64,000 nucleotides of DNA from Rhodoblastus sphagnicola (GTDB taxonomy: Bacteria > Pseudomonadota > Alphaproteobacteria > Rhizobiales > Beijerinckiaceae): assembly GCF_002937075.1 (NCBI RefSeq), contig NZ_NHSJ01000057.1, positions 62,001 through 126,000 on the forward strand. The letters run 5' to 3'. Of the stretch, positions 28,406-37,062 are shown piece after piece. Under the pieces are notes generated by a model. The model was given only the letters and a program-made list of their open reading frames with translations, was not told the DNA's origin and ran no database searches. How positions within the stretch are numbered: position 1 is the stretch's first letter; every line of letters starts with the position of its first letter. The translations under genes and the position numbers were made by a program.

Positions 28406-28911
28406 ATGCCTGTTCCCTTGGCGGTCTGTTCCGCGCCCGGATTGCTGGAGACGAGACCGCCGTATGCCATGCGCTTGAGGTTGGTGTCGAGCGATTCGGC
28501 GCCGCGTTTCAACCGGCGCATCGTCGCGGCGGCGCCCTGCCATGACGGCGCGCCGATCGAGGACGAGGGCGGCGCCTTGGCTTGTCTGGAGGCGCGGCTA
28601 AAACCCTATTGCGACCGCTGGATTTCGGTTTGGCGTGATCTTGGCGTGGTTCAGTTCAAGCTTAATCTCGACGCGCGCGATCAAATGCGCGTGAAACCAT
28701 TGCCTGTCCTTGCGGAATTCAAAAAATTCAATACGATGCGAACCGCTATCCGCCGTCGCGCCGCTTTTCCAGCCTTTTTCCCGTTAAGCGAGCGCCGGTT
28801 CGTGGGAAGAAATTGCCTTAAGACAGGACTCTCGCGTCCAGATCCGATTGAATTGGATCTGGTCTCTCGGCGTCTGGGAAATTGATGCTCCTCGTGGATT
28901 AGGAAACGCCC
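28406..28911. other. Region upstream of the Hint-protein gene, no clear gene
   Basis: About 500 bases between the BLUF gene and the ribosome site of the Hint-protein gene. A plus-strand ORF (28391-28885) is open here but has no recognisable domain, no clear ribosome site and an unusual composition. The visible structure is a hairpin, CCAGATCC (28838-28845) with GGATCTGG (28855-28862), loop nine bases, about 50 bases before ATG 28912. Confidence 0.5.
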
Positions 28912-30899
28912 ATGTCGACAGCGAAGGTCACGGGCCAACTCTGGTATGTCGATGGTTTCCTCGTTGGCCAACCGCACCGAATGCGACGGGCGATCCCGCC
29001 GATGAAATCGGTCGCATCAATTCCGACGGCTCCGCCCAGACGGTTCTGGTGGAATCGCCTGTCGGCTTCTCGGCGCTGAGCTATCCGGATTATACCGCCG
29101 TCGCGGCCGGCGCCGCCGCCTTGCAGAACGGGGCGGGGGTGACGCTGCTCGATCCGGGCAGCACGTCCACCGACGCCAGCAACGGCTATTACATCGGCGC
29201 CACCATCCAGATCACCGGCGGGATTTTCGCCACCGGCGACACCAGCGCCAGCGACGACCATCTCAGCGCCGGCAGCCTCGCCGGAACCAATATCGCCGCC
29301 AGCTACGCCAGCGGCGCGGAAACGCTGACGCTGTCGGGCTATGACACCGTCGCCCATTACAACGCCATCCTGAAACAGGTGCAATTCAGCGTCACCGGGG
29401 TCAACCCGACCAATTACGGCGCCAACGCCACGCGCACGGTGACCTGGACGCTGCTCGACGGCCAGAGCGACATTGCCGCCGGCGCCGGCAACAGCGCGAC
29501 CACCACGGTGGCGATTGCGGCGGTGGATGTCGCGCCGGTGATCGGCGGCGCCGGAAACGCCGTCGATTACCCCTATTATGGCCCGGCGGTGACGCTGGAC
29601 CCCAATCTGACGCTCGGCGATGTCGACAGCGCCAATCTGGTCGGCGCGATCGTGACCATCGGCGCTGGCCTGCGCGCCGGCGACATGCTGAATTTCACCG
29701 CCCAGAACGGCATTTCCGGCGCCTACGCCAATGGCGTGCTGACGCTGAGCGGAACCGCCAGCGTCGCCGATTATCAGGCCGCGCTGCGCGCGATCACTTA
29801 TTCTTCCAGCGCCGCCGATCCCTGGGCGGCCGGGACGGACACCAGTCGCGCTGTCAGTTGGCAAGTCAGTGACGGGACGCTGTCGAGCGCGCTGGCGACC
29901 TCCGCCCTGGACATCATCCCGTGCTATTGCGAGGGAACCCGCATCCGCACCGCGCGCGGCGAGGTCGCGGTCGAGGCTTTGCGCGCGGGCGATCTCGCCG
30001 TCACCGCTTCGGGCGCGGCGCGGCCGGTGGTGTGGATCGGTTCGCGCCGGCTCCATGCCGCCAGACATCGCGCGCCTGAAAACGTCTGGCCGGTGCGCAT
30101 TGCGGCCGGGGCTTTCGCCGAAAATCGGCCGCGCCGCGATCTCTGGGTCAGTCCCGGTCACAATATCGCGGTCGAGGGCGTGCTGGTCCCGGCGATTCTG
30201 CTCGCCAATGGCGCGACCGTCGCTCAGGTCGAGACCGAGTCCATCAGCTATTATCACGTCGAGATCGACGCCCATGACATTGTGCTCGCCGAAGGCCTGC
30301 CGGCCGAAAGCTATCTGGACTGCGGCAATCGCGACGCCTTCGCCAATGGCGGCGGCGCGCTGGAGCTGCATCCCGATTTCGGGCCGAAGGATTGGCGCGA
30401 CACCTGCCTGCCGATCCACAAGGACGGTCCCGCCGTCGAGGCGGCCAAGGCGAAATTGCTGGCGCGCGCCGAAGCGCTTGGCCACAGCATGACCAGCGAT
30501 CCCGAGCCGCGACTGCTCGCCGACGGCCGCGTCATTGGTCCGGCGCGCAGCGACGGGCGGCGGTATGTTTTCGCCATTCCTCGCGGCGCGCGGCGTCTGG
30601 TGCTGGCGTCGCGGCGATGGCGGCCCGGCCATATGTCGCCCGCCAGCGCCGATGATCGGCTGCTGGGGATGCTGGTCACGCGGCTGGAATGCGATGGCGT
30701 CGCGCAGCCCCTGGCCGCCATGGGCGAGGGCTGGCGCGCGCTGGAAAGCGCGGATTGGCGCTGGACCGGGGGCATGGCGGTTCTGCCGCCGGCGCTCCGC
30801 GAAATCGTGGTCGAAACCGACGGGGCGCCGCTTTATTGGCGCGAGGACGCCGCGACCGAACTGTTCGGCTTCGGCGGATTCCACGACGTCCGTCTGTAG
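28848..30899 (+). CDS. Hint-domain surface protein with apparent 5' frameshift
   Basis: The open frame covers 28848-30899 (683 codons). Two beta-rich cadherin-like repeats (roughly residues 60-225 and 230-360) precede a Hint_2 (hedgehog/intein-like) domain beginning CYCEGTRIRTARGEVAVEAL near residue 362 and containing LWVSPGHNIAVEGVLVP and YYHVEIDAHDIVLAEGLPAE. Such proteins are usually large secreted or surface proteins in alphaproteobacteria, with Hint mediating autoprocessing. The best start is ATG 28912, with AGGAA seven bases before it, but it lies in another frame: it reads MSTAKVTGQLWYVDGFLVGQ and stops in the coding region. A one-base shift near 28965-28990 would join it to the long frame. 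It is thus a frameshifted gene, an assembly error or translated from a weak start. Confidence 0.75.
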   Translation: MNWIWSLGVWEIDAPRGLGNAHVDSEGHGPTLVCRWFPRWPTAPNATGDPADEIGRINSDGSAQTVLVESPVGFSALSYPDYTAVAAGAAALQNGAGVTLLDPGSTSTDASNGYYIGATIQITGGIFATGDTSASDDHLSAGSLAGTNIAASYASGAETLTLSGYDTVAHYNAILKQVQFSVTGVNPTNYGANATRTVTWTLLDGQSDIAAGAGNSATTTVAIAAVDVAPVIGGAGNAVDYPYYGPAVTLDPNLTLGDVDSANLVGAIVTIGAGLRAGDMLNFTAQNGISGAYANGVLTLSGTASVADYQAALRAITYSSSAADPWAAGTDTSRAVSWQVSDGTLSSALATSALDIIPCYCEGTRIRTARGEVAVEALRAGDLAVTASGAARPVVWIGSRRLHAARHRAPENVWPVRIAAGAFAENRPRRDLWVSPGHNIAVEGVLVPAILLANGATVAQVETESISYYHVEIDAHDIVLAEGLPAESYLDCGNRDAFANGGGALELHPDFGPKDWRDTCLPIHKDGPAVEAAKAKLLARAEALGHSMTSDPEPRLLADGRVIGPARSDGRRYVFAIPRGARRLVLASRRWRPGHMSPASADDRLLGMLVTRLECDGVAQPLAAMGEGWRALESADWRWTGGMAVLPPALREIVVETDGAPLYWREDAATELFGFGGFHDVRL

Positions 30900-31055
30900 C
30901 CCCCGAGTCTGGCGCAATCCGGGCAAGTCGCGACGGAAGCCATGAAATCTCCCGCCGCCTCGCCGCCGCTGGAAAACCCCTCATCGCCGCCTCGCGCGGG
31001 ACCGCCGGAAACGTGGGCTTCTAGTTCCAACTGATGAAGCCGGCGGCTGGCCGAT

Positions 31056-31069
31056 TTGATCCTGGTCAA
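31056..31069. promoter_or_regulatory. FNR/FixK-type box upstream of hoxF
   Basis: TTGATCCTGGTCAA is a two-fold symmetric TTGAT-N4-GTCAA site, the form bound by FNR, FnrL and FixK proteins. It is centred about 130 bases before the hoxF ATG, the only gene downstream in range. Low-oxygen activation of the hydrogenase operon is the simplest reading. Confidence 0.65.
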
Positions 31070-31192
31070 GCGTTGGAAAAGGCGGCGCCGCTTATCTTGC
31101 GTCAATGCGGGTGACTTCACCGAAATAACCATTGCGACGGAAACACGCGCGGAAACAACCGCGCCCTGGCGGAAACAGACAAGGGTTTGGCC

Positions 31193-32998
31193 ATGACGGA
31201 GACGTCCGAGACGACCGACAGCATTCTTGCGCCAATCATCGCGCATTATGGCGGCGATCCCGGCAACCTCCTTCAGATCCTGCGCGACGCGCAGGAGGCG
31301 CTCGACTGGCTCTCGCCGGAAACGCAAGGCGCCGTGGCCAGGCGACTGGACATTCCCGTGACCCGTGTCGCGGCGGTGGTGCGGTTCTACACCCATCTCT
31401 ACGACACGCCGCGCGGCAAATATCGCGTGCTGTTTTCCCATAACATCACCGACCGCATGGCCGGGTCGCCGGCGCTGATGGCGCACATGCTGAAGCGGTT
31501 GAAGCTGAAGCGCGGCGTGGTGTCCGACGACGGGCTCGTCAGCGTCGGCAAGACCTCCTGCACCGGCATGTGCGACCAGGGGCCGGCGCTGCTGGTCAAC
31601 AATCGCGCCATCACCCGGCTGACGCCGCGCCGCATCGACGAAATCTGCGACCTGATCCGCGCCCGCGCGCCCCTGGCCAACTGGCCGGCGCATTATTTCC
31701 GCGTCGAGGACAATATCGAGCGCGCCGACATGCTGCTCGGCTCGGCCTATGCGCCGGGCGAGGCGCTTCGCGCGGCGATCGCCTGCGGGCCGACCGGCAT
31801 GATGGCGGAAATGAGGAAGTCGAACCTGCGCGGACGCGGCGGAGCCGGCTTCACCACGGCGGTGAAGTGGGAAGCCTGCCGCGACGCCAAGGGGGACGAG
31901 CGCTATATCGTCTGCAACGCCGACGAGGGCGAGCCCGGCACGTTCAAGGACCGCGTGCTGATGCAAAGTTTTTCCGAACGCGTGTTCGAAGGCATGGCCA
32001 TCGCCGGTTATGTGACGGGCGCGCGAAAAGGGTTTGTCTATCTGCGCGGCGAATACAGCTATTTGCGCGCGCCGCTCGAAGCCAAGCTGAGCGAGATGCG
32101 GCGCAACCGGCTGCTGGGCATGAGCATTTGCGGCGTGCCCGGCTTCGATTTCGACATCGTCATTCACATGGGCGCCGGCGCCTATGTCTGCGGCGAGGAA
32201 ACCGCGCTGATCGAATCGCTTGAGGGCAAGCCCGGCCTGCCGCGCATCAGACCGCCTTTCCCCGTCATCTGCGGCTACAACAACCAGCCGACCGTGGTGA
32301 ACAATGTCGAGACCCTGTGCAAGGTCACGGAAGTCGCCATTCACGGCGGCCTCGCCTATGCCGGCACCGGCACGCGGCAATCGGCGGGAACGAAAATCAT
32401 TTCGGTGTCGGGCGATGTGGAGCGGCCCGGCCTTTACGAATATCCGTTCGGCGTGCGCGTGTCGCAGGTGCTCGACGACGCCGGCGCCTATGACGCCGTC
32501 GCCGTGCAGATTTCCGGCGCGGCGGGCCAGTGCCTGACGCCGCAGGAATTCGGCCGGCGCATCGCCTTCGAGGACGTGCCGACCTCCGGTTCCTTCATGG
32601 TGTTCGGCAACACCCGCGACCTGTTCGAGGCCGCGTTGAACTATTCGCATTTCTTCGAGCACGAATCCTGCGGCTTCTGCACCCCGTGCCGCGTCGGCAC
32701 GGCGCTGGTGGCGCGCATCATGGAAAAAATCCACAGCGGCCATGGCGCCCGCTACGAGTTCAACGAACTGACCCGCCTGCACCAGTTGATCAGCACGTCG
32801 AGCCATTGCGGCCTCGGCGCGACCGCGACCAACGCGCTTCAGGACATCATGACCAAATTCCCCACCGTGTTCGACCGCCGTCTGATCAAGCGCGACTTCG
32901 AGCCCGGCTTCGATCTCGACGCGGCGCTCGCCCGGGCGCGCGAGGTCTCCAACCGTGACGACGCCAACGCCCATCTGGCTGAAGGGGTTGATGCATGA
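31193..32998 (+). CDS. hoxF: NAD-reducing [NiFe] hydrogenase, diaphorase large subunit HoxF
   Basis: 601 residues from ATG 31193 (AAGGG seven bases upstream), the same size as Cupriavidus HoxF. Residues 1-165 are NuoE-like but keep only part of the usual Cys set (TSCTGMCDQG). The NuoF-like part binds NAD and FMN (LRGRGGAGFTTAVKW; NADEGEPGTFKDR; GAGAYVCGEETALIESLEG) and a [4Fe-4S] cluster (CGFCTPCR with a later Cys in HCGLGA). It passes electrons between NAD(H) and the hydrogenase module in the cytoplasm. First gene of hoxFUYH; the stop overlaps hoxU by ATGA. Confidence 0.95.
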   Translation: MTETSETTDSILAPIIAHYGGDPGNLLQILRDAQEALDWLSPETQGAVARRLDIPVTRVAAVVRFYTHLYDTPRGKYRVLFSHNITDRMAGSPALMAHMLKRLKLKRGVVSDDGLVSVGKTSCTGMCDQGPALLVNNRAITRLTPRRIDEICDLIRARAPLANWPAHYFRVEDNIERADMLLGSAYAPGEALRAAIACGPTGMMAEMRKSNLRGRGGAGFTTAVKWEACRDAKGDERYIVCNADEGEPGTFKDRVLMQSFSERVFEGMAIAGYVTGARKGFVYLRGEYSYLRAPLEAKLSEMRRNRLLGMSICGVPGFDFDIVIHMGAGAYVCGEETALIESLEGKPGLPRIRPPFPVICGYNNQPTVVNNVETLCKVTEVAIHGGLAYAGTGTRQSAGTKIISVSGDVERPGLYEYPFGVRVSQVLDDAGAYDAVAVQISGAAGQCLTPQEFGRRIAFEDVPTSGSFMVFGNTRDLFEAALNYSHFFEHESCGFCTPCRVGTALVARIMEKIHSGHGARYEFNELTRLHQLISTSSHCGLGATATNALQDIMTKFPTVFDRRLIKRDFEPGFDLDAALARAREVSNRDDANAHLAEGVDA

Positions 32999-33714
32999 CC
33001 GACATTCCCAACAGCTTCAATCTGGACGGCGAGCCCATTCCCTTCGAGCCGGGCCAGACCATATTGCAGGCGGCGCTCAATTCCGGCCATTTCATCCCGC
33101 ATCTGTGCGCCCACCCCGAATTCAAGCCGCACGGCTCCTGCAAGCTTTGCATCGTGGTGGTCAACGACCGCACGGGCGCGTCCTGCACGATGAAGGCGCT
33201 GCCCGGCCTCGAAGTGCAGAGCGATACGCCCGATCTCAACCATCGCCGCCGCACGCTGTTGCAAATGCTGTTCGTGGAGGGCAACCATTTCTGTCCCGGC
33301 TGCGAGAAGAGCGGCAATTGCCAGTTGCAGGCGCTCGCCTACGACCTGGAAATGTTCAATGACCATTTCACCCATTTCTTCCAGCCGCGCGAGGTGGACG
33401 CGTCGCATCCGGACTTCTTCCTCGACCGCAACCGCTGCATCATGTGCGAGCTTTGCGTGCGCGCCAGCCGCGACCTCGACGGCAAAACGGTGTTCGGTCT
33501 CGCCGGGCGCGGCCGGGATTTGCATCTGGTGGTGAATTCGGCCAGCGGCAAGCTCGGCGACAGCGCCTTCGCCAAGACCGACCGCGCGGCGCGGGTCTGC
33601 CCGGTGGGCGCGATCCTGCCCAAGGAGGTGGGATTCGCCAAGCCGATCGGCGAACGCAAGTACGATGAGACCCCGATCAGCCAGCTTGCGTTCACCTGCG
33701 ATTGGGAGGGTTGA
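32995..33714 (+). CDS. hoxU: NAD-reducing hydrogenase diaphorase small subunit HoxU
   Basis: 239 residues, homologous to the N-terminus of NuoG. It carries an N-terminal [2Fe-2S] set (CAHPEFKPHGSCKLC and a later SCTMKA), a His-Cys3 [4Fe-4S] region (HFCPGCEKSGNCQLQ) and a further cluster region (RCIMCELCVRASRD..ARVCPVGA). It wires HoxF to HoxY. Its start overlaps the hoxF stop and its end precedes hoxY by one base, so the genes are tightly coupled. Confidence 0.95.
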   Translation: MTDIPNSFNLDGEPIPFEPGQTILQAALNSGHFIPHLCAHPEFKPHGSCKLCIVVVNDRTGASCTMKALPGLEVQSDTPDLNHRRRTLLQMLFVEGNHFCPGCEKSGNCQLQALAYDLEMFNDHFTHFFQPREVDASHPDFFLDRNRCIMCELCVRASRDLDGKTVFGLAGRGRDLHLVVNSASGKLGDSAFAKTDRAARVCPVGAILPKEVGFAKPIGERKYDETPISQLAFTCDWEG

Positions 33715-33715
33715 G

Positions 33716-34267
33716 ATGAACGTCCGCCCGCCCATGAAGAAGCTGAAGGTCGCCACGACTTCGCTCAGCGGCTGCTTCGGCTGCCACATGTCGCTGCTCG
33801 ACATCGACGAACGCCTGCTGGAGCTCGCCAAGCTGGTGGAGTTCGACCGCTCGCCGATCACCGACATCAAGACCTGCGGCCCCTGCGACATCGCGCTGAT
33901 CGAGGGCGCGGTGTGCAATTCCGAAAACGTGCATGTGCTCAGGGAATTGCGGCGCAACTGCAAGATGCTGGTCGCGGTCGGCGCCTGCGCCATCACCGGC
34001 GGCCTGCCGGCGCAGCGCAACCAACGCGACGTCGGCGAGATTCTCCAACGCTGCTATGTGGACATGCCCGGCGCGCAGGGCCGCGTGCCCGACGACCCGG
34101 AATTGCCGCTGCTGCTCGACAAGGTCTATCCGATCAACGAGATCGTCCGCGTGGATTATTTCATTCCGGGCTGCCCGCCCTCGGGCGACGCCTTGTGGAA
34201 ATATCTCACCGATCTGATCGGCGGGCGCATGCCCCGCCTCGACTATCAATCGTTCCGTTTCGACTGA
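33716..34267 (+). CDS. hoxY: NAD-reducing hydrogenase small subunit HoxY
   Basis: 183 residues from ATG 33716, with GGGAGGG just before it; an upstream in-frame start at 33665 would read the end of hoxU out of frame. Ligands for the proximal [4Fe-4S] cluster are seen in SGCFGCHMS, the Cys in GAVCNSE or VGACAITGG, and IPGCPPSGD. It pairs with HoxH in the hydrogenase module of a group 3d enzyme. Confidence 0.95.
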   Translation: MNVRPPMKKLKVATTSLSGCFGCHMSLLDIDERLLELAKLVEFDRSPITDIKTCGPCDIALIEGAVCNSENVHVLRELRRNCKMLVAVGACAITGGLPAQRNQRDVGEILQRCYVDMPGAQGRVPDDPELPLLLDKVYPINEIVRVDYFIPGCPPSGDALWKYLTDLIGGRMPRLDYQSFRFD

Positions 34268-34274
34268 GGCTGAC

Positions 34275-35744
34275 ATGTCCGTTCTGGAAACCGCCGAGAA
34301 TCCCGAAACGCTGCGCCGCATCGCCATCGATCCCGTGACCCGCGTCGAGGGCCACGGCAAGGTCACTCTGCTGCTCGACGCCGACAACAAGATCCATCAG
34401 GTCCGGCTGCATATCGTCGAGTTTCGCGGCTTTGAGATCTTCATCGAGGGGCGGCCCTATTGGGAGGTTCCGGTCGCGGTGCAGCGTCTGTGCGGCATTT
34501 GCCCGGTCAGCCATCAACTCGCCGCCGTCAAGGCGATGGATCGGATCGCCGGTTATGACGCGATCACGCCCACGGCCGAAAAACTGCGCCGCCTCATGCA
34601 CTACGGCCAGATGGTGCAATCGCACGCGGTGCATTTCTTCCATCTGGCTTCGCCCGACCTGCTGCTGGGCTTCGATTCCGAGCCGACCCGCCGCAACATT
34701 GTCGGCGTCGCCATGGACTATCCGGAGATCGCCAAACAGGGCGTGCTGCTGCGCAAGTTCGGCCAGGAGGTGATCTGTCATACCGCCGGCAAGCGCATCC
34801 ATGGCACCGGCGCCATTCCCGGCGGCGTCAACAAGGGGCTGACGGTCGCCGAACGCGATGACTTGCGCCGCGACATTCCGCAAATGATCGAATGGGCGCG
34901 CGGCGCGGTGAAGATGCTGGAAAAACTGCATCTCACCAATCCCAACTTTTATAACCGCTTCGGCGAATTTCCGTCGAACATGATGGGATTCGTCAACGCA
35001 AGCGGCGAGATGGACCTCTATCACGGCGGCCTGCGCGCCAAGGACGCAGAGGGCGGGACGATTTTCGATCATGTCGATTACGCGTCCTACGGCGACGTGC
35101 TGCAAGAGGAAGTGAAGTCCTGGTCCTACATGAAATTCCCGCATATCAAGGCTTTGGGCGCCGACAAGGGCTGGTACAAGGTTGGCCCGCTCGCCCGCGT
35201 GCAGATCTGCGACCGCATCCCCAGCGCATTGGCCGAACTGGAGCGCCAGAATCTGATCGCGCTTGGCGGCGGCAAGCCGGTCCATGGCACCTTGTTGTTC
35301 CACTGGGCGCGCATGATCGAGGCGCTGCACGCCGTCGAAGTGATCGGCGCGCTGCTCGACGATCCCGACATCATCGGGACCGACCTGATGGGCGACAAGG
35401 GCGAGCGCCGCGAGGAGGCGGTCGGCGTGATCGAGGCGCCGCGCGGGACGTTGTTCCATCATTATCGCGTCGGCGAGGACGATCTCGTCAAATATTGCAA
35501 CCTCATCGTCTCCACCACCAACAACAACCAGGCGATGAACGAAGCCATCCGCACGGTGGCGACGCAATATCTGACGGGACGCGAGGTCACCGAAGGGCTG
35601 CTGAACCACATTGAGGTGGCGATACGCGCCTACGATCCGTGCCTGTCCTGCGCCACGCACGCCATCGGCCAGATGCCGCTGGAGGTGGAGTTGCTGGATG
35701 CTCAGGGCGAGCTGGTCAGCCGGGCCAGGAAGAACGTGGGGTGA
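34275..35744 (+). CDS. hoxH: NAD-reducing hydrogenase large subunit HoxH
   Basis: 489 residues. Ni-Fe ligands come from the N-terminal RLCGICPVSH and the C-terminal DPCLSCATHA motifs. The 27 residues after His462 form the peptide removed by a maturation protease once nickel is inserted; hoxW downstream supplies that protease. The subunit oxidises or evolves H2, coupled to NAD+/NADH through HoxFU. The large subunit and the hoxFUYH order place it in group 3d bidirectional hydrogenases. Confidence 0.96.
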   Translation: MSVLETAENPETLRRIAIDPVTRVEGHGKVTLLLDADNKIHQVRLHIVEFRGFEIFIEGRPYWEVPVAVQRLCGICPVSHQLAAVKAMDRIAGYDAITPTAEKLRRLMHYGQMVQSHAVHFFHLASPDLLLGFDSEPTRRNIVGVAMDYPEIAKQGVLLRKFGQEVICHTAGKRIHGTGAIPGGVNKGLTVAERDDLRRDIPQMIEWARGAVKMLEKLHLTNPNFYNRFGEFPSNMMGFVNASGEMDLYHGGLRAKDAEGGTIFDHVDYASYGDVLQEEVKSWSYMKFPHIKALGADKGWYKVGPLARVQICDRIPSALAELERQNLIALGGGKPVHGTLLFHWARMIEALHAVEVIGALLDDPDIIGTDLMGDKGERREEAVGVIEAPRGTLFHHYRVGEDDLVKYCNLIVSTTNNNQAMNEAIRTVATQYLTGREVTEGLLNHIEVAIRAYDPCLSCATHAIGQMPLEVELLDAQGELVSRARKNVG

Positions 35745-35747
35745 CTG

Positions 35748-35893
35748 CCTTCTCCCCTTGCGGGAGAAGGTGGCTCGGCGGCGACAGCCGCCGAGACGGA
35801 TGAGGGGGGCCGTGCTGCGCAACCGAGGGTGAAGCGGCGGAAGCAACCCCTCATCCGGCGCTTCGCGCCACCTTCTCCCGCAAGGGGAGAAGG
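35748..35893. repeat. Palindromic mosaic element between hoxH and hoxW
   Basis: A 146-base nested palindrome. The ends are 23-base perfect inverted repeats (35748-35770 and 35871-35893), each of the CCTTCTCCC..GGGAGAAGG type; inside, GGATGAGGGG (35798-35807) pairs with CCCCTCATCC (35847-35856), and a small GGCGGC..GCCGCC hairpin lies at about 35777-35792. The same modules occur in the 27.7-27.9 kb element and at 9616. It starts four bases after the hoxH stop and splits hoxW from the operon. Confidence 0.8.
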
Positions 35894-35914
35894 GAGCGCC
35901 GTCAAGGACAAACA

Positions 35915-36388
35915 ATGCGTCTGGTCGTTTTCGCTTGGGGCAATGAATCGCGCGGCGACGACGGGATCGGGCCGCTGCTGTTGCGCGCGCTCGAAAACGC
36001 CGGCTGGGATGAGGCCGAACTGATCGAGGATTTCCAGCTCCAGATCGAACATGCCTTGGACCTGAGGGGCGCCGACCTCGCGCTGTTCCTCGACGCCGGA
36101 CGGGACACGCCCGCGCCTTTTTTCTTCAGGGAAATTTTTCCGCGCGGCGGGATGACTCACACCAGCCATGCGCTGGCGCCCGAATCCGTGCTCGACGTCT
36201 TCAGGCAGATCGAACAGGCCGCGCCGCCGCCGAGCTTTTTGCTCTGCGTGCGCGGGACGAGTTTTGGACTCGGCGAAGGCCTGTCGCCGCAGGGCGCCGC
36301 GCGGCTGGACCAGGCCCGCGCTTTTCTGGGGCGGCTTGGGGAAGCCCGGCGGCCCGACGCCTGGCGCGACGCGGCCCGCGCCTTGTAA
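35915..36388 (+). CDS. hoxW: Hydrogenase maturation protease HoxW
   Basis: 157 residues, M52 endopeptidase family. Nickel-sensing acidic residues sit in GNESRGDDGIGP and FLDAGRD; the SHALAPESVL segment matches the family's H..xP region. It should remove the 27-residue C-terminal peptide of HoxH. No hypABCDEF genes are in the window, so the remaining maturation machinery must be elsewhere. Confidence 0.9.
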   Translation: MRLVVFAWGNESRGDDGIGPLLLRALENAGWDEAELIEDFQLQIEHALDLRGADLALFLDAGRDTPAPFFFREIFPRGGMTHTSHALAPESVLDVFRQIEQAAPPPSFLLCVRGTSFGLGEGLSPQGAARLDQARAFLGRLGEARRPDAWRDAARAL

Positions 36389-36425
36389 TCGGGGTATCGG
36401 GAGGCGGAGCGAAACGGGCTGGCGG

Positions 36426-37043
36426 TCAGGGCTGGCTTGGCTGCCGATGCGGCTTGTCCACTTGCCATTGCAGGTGGGCGCGGATCGTCGGCCATTCCGA
36501 CTCGATGATGCTGTAGACGCAGGTGTCGCGCAAAGTGCCGTTGCGCGCGCGCTGGTGGTTGCGCAGGATGCCGTCGAGCTTGGCGCCGAGCCGTTCTATC
36601 GCCGCGCGGCTTTGGAAGTTCAGCGCGTGGGTGCGCAATTCCACCGCGATGCAGTTCAAACTCTCGAAGGCGTGGGTCAGCAGCAGCAGCTTGGCCTGCG
36701 TGTTGAGTCCCGTGCGCTGGGCGCTTTGCGCCAGCCAGGTCGAGCCGATCTCGACGCGCCAGTGTTTGCGGTCGATCGCCATGAAGCTGGTCATGCCGAC
36801 CGGGCTTTTGCTGGCGTCGAAGATGGTGAAGGGCAGCATGGTCTTGTCGGCCAGCAGGCCGAGGCGCCGGTCAATATCGAACGCCATCTTTTCGGGTTCG
36901 GGCGCGGTCGTGTACCAGTGGCGCCAGATCTCGCCGTCGCGCACCGCTTCAACGAGCGCGTCGCAATGGCTTTGCGACAAAGGCTCCAACCGGACGGCGC
37001 GGCCCGAAAGTGTGACCGGCTCGACCGGCATCAACGTCGTCAT
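36426..37043 (-). CDS. GNAT family N-acetyltransferase (RimJ/RimL-like)
   Basis: 205 residues from ATG 37043; the open frame goes further but GGGAAAG precedes this start. The RimJ/RimL-type acetyltransferase pattern is visible: VRLEPLSQSHCDALVEAV at the start, GSTWLAQSAQRTGLNTQAK as the acetyl-CoA region and ALNFQSRAAIERLGAKLDGI near the C-terminus. The acceptor is unknown. It follows mgdD by 19 bases on the same strand and may be the last gene of that operon. Confidence 0.85.
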   Translation of the reverse strand: MTTLMPVEPVTLSGRAVRLEPLSQSHCDALVEAVRDGEIWRHWYTTAPEPEKMAFDIDRRLGLLADKTMLPFTIFDASKSPVGMTSFMAIDRKHWRVEIGSTWLAQSAQRTGLNTQAKLLLLTHAFESLNCIAVELRTHALNFQSRAAIERLGAKLDGILRNHQRARNGTLRDTCVYSIIESEWPTIRAHLQWQVDKPHRQPSQP

Positions 37044-37062
37044 TGCGCTTTCCCGCTCAGCT

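Noticed and set aside
28391-28885. Plus-strand ORF of 164 codons upstream of the Hint-protein gene
   Set aside because: No clear ribosome site, no recognisable domain, overlaps the BLUF start on the other strand; may be chance.
31193-33714. Respiratory complex I genes nuoE/F/G instead of hoxF/hoxU
   Set aside because: The fused NuoE-NuoF-like chain, short NuoG-like protein and directly following hydrogenase subunits with Ni ligands fit a NAD-reducing hydrogenase, not complex I.
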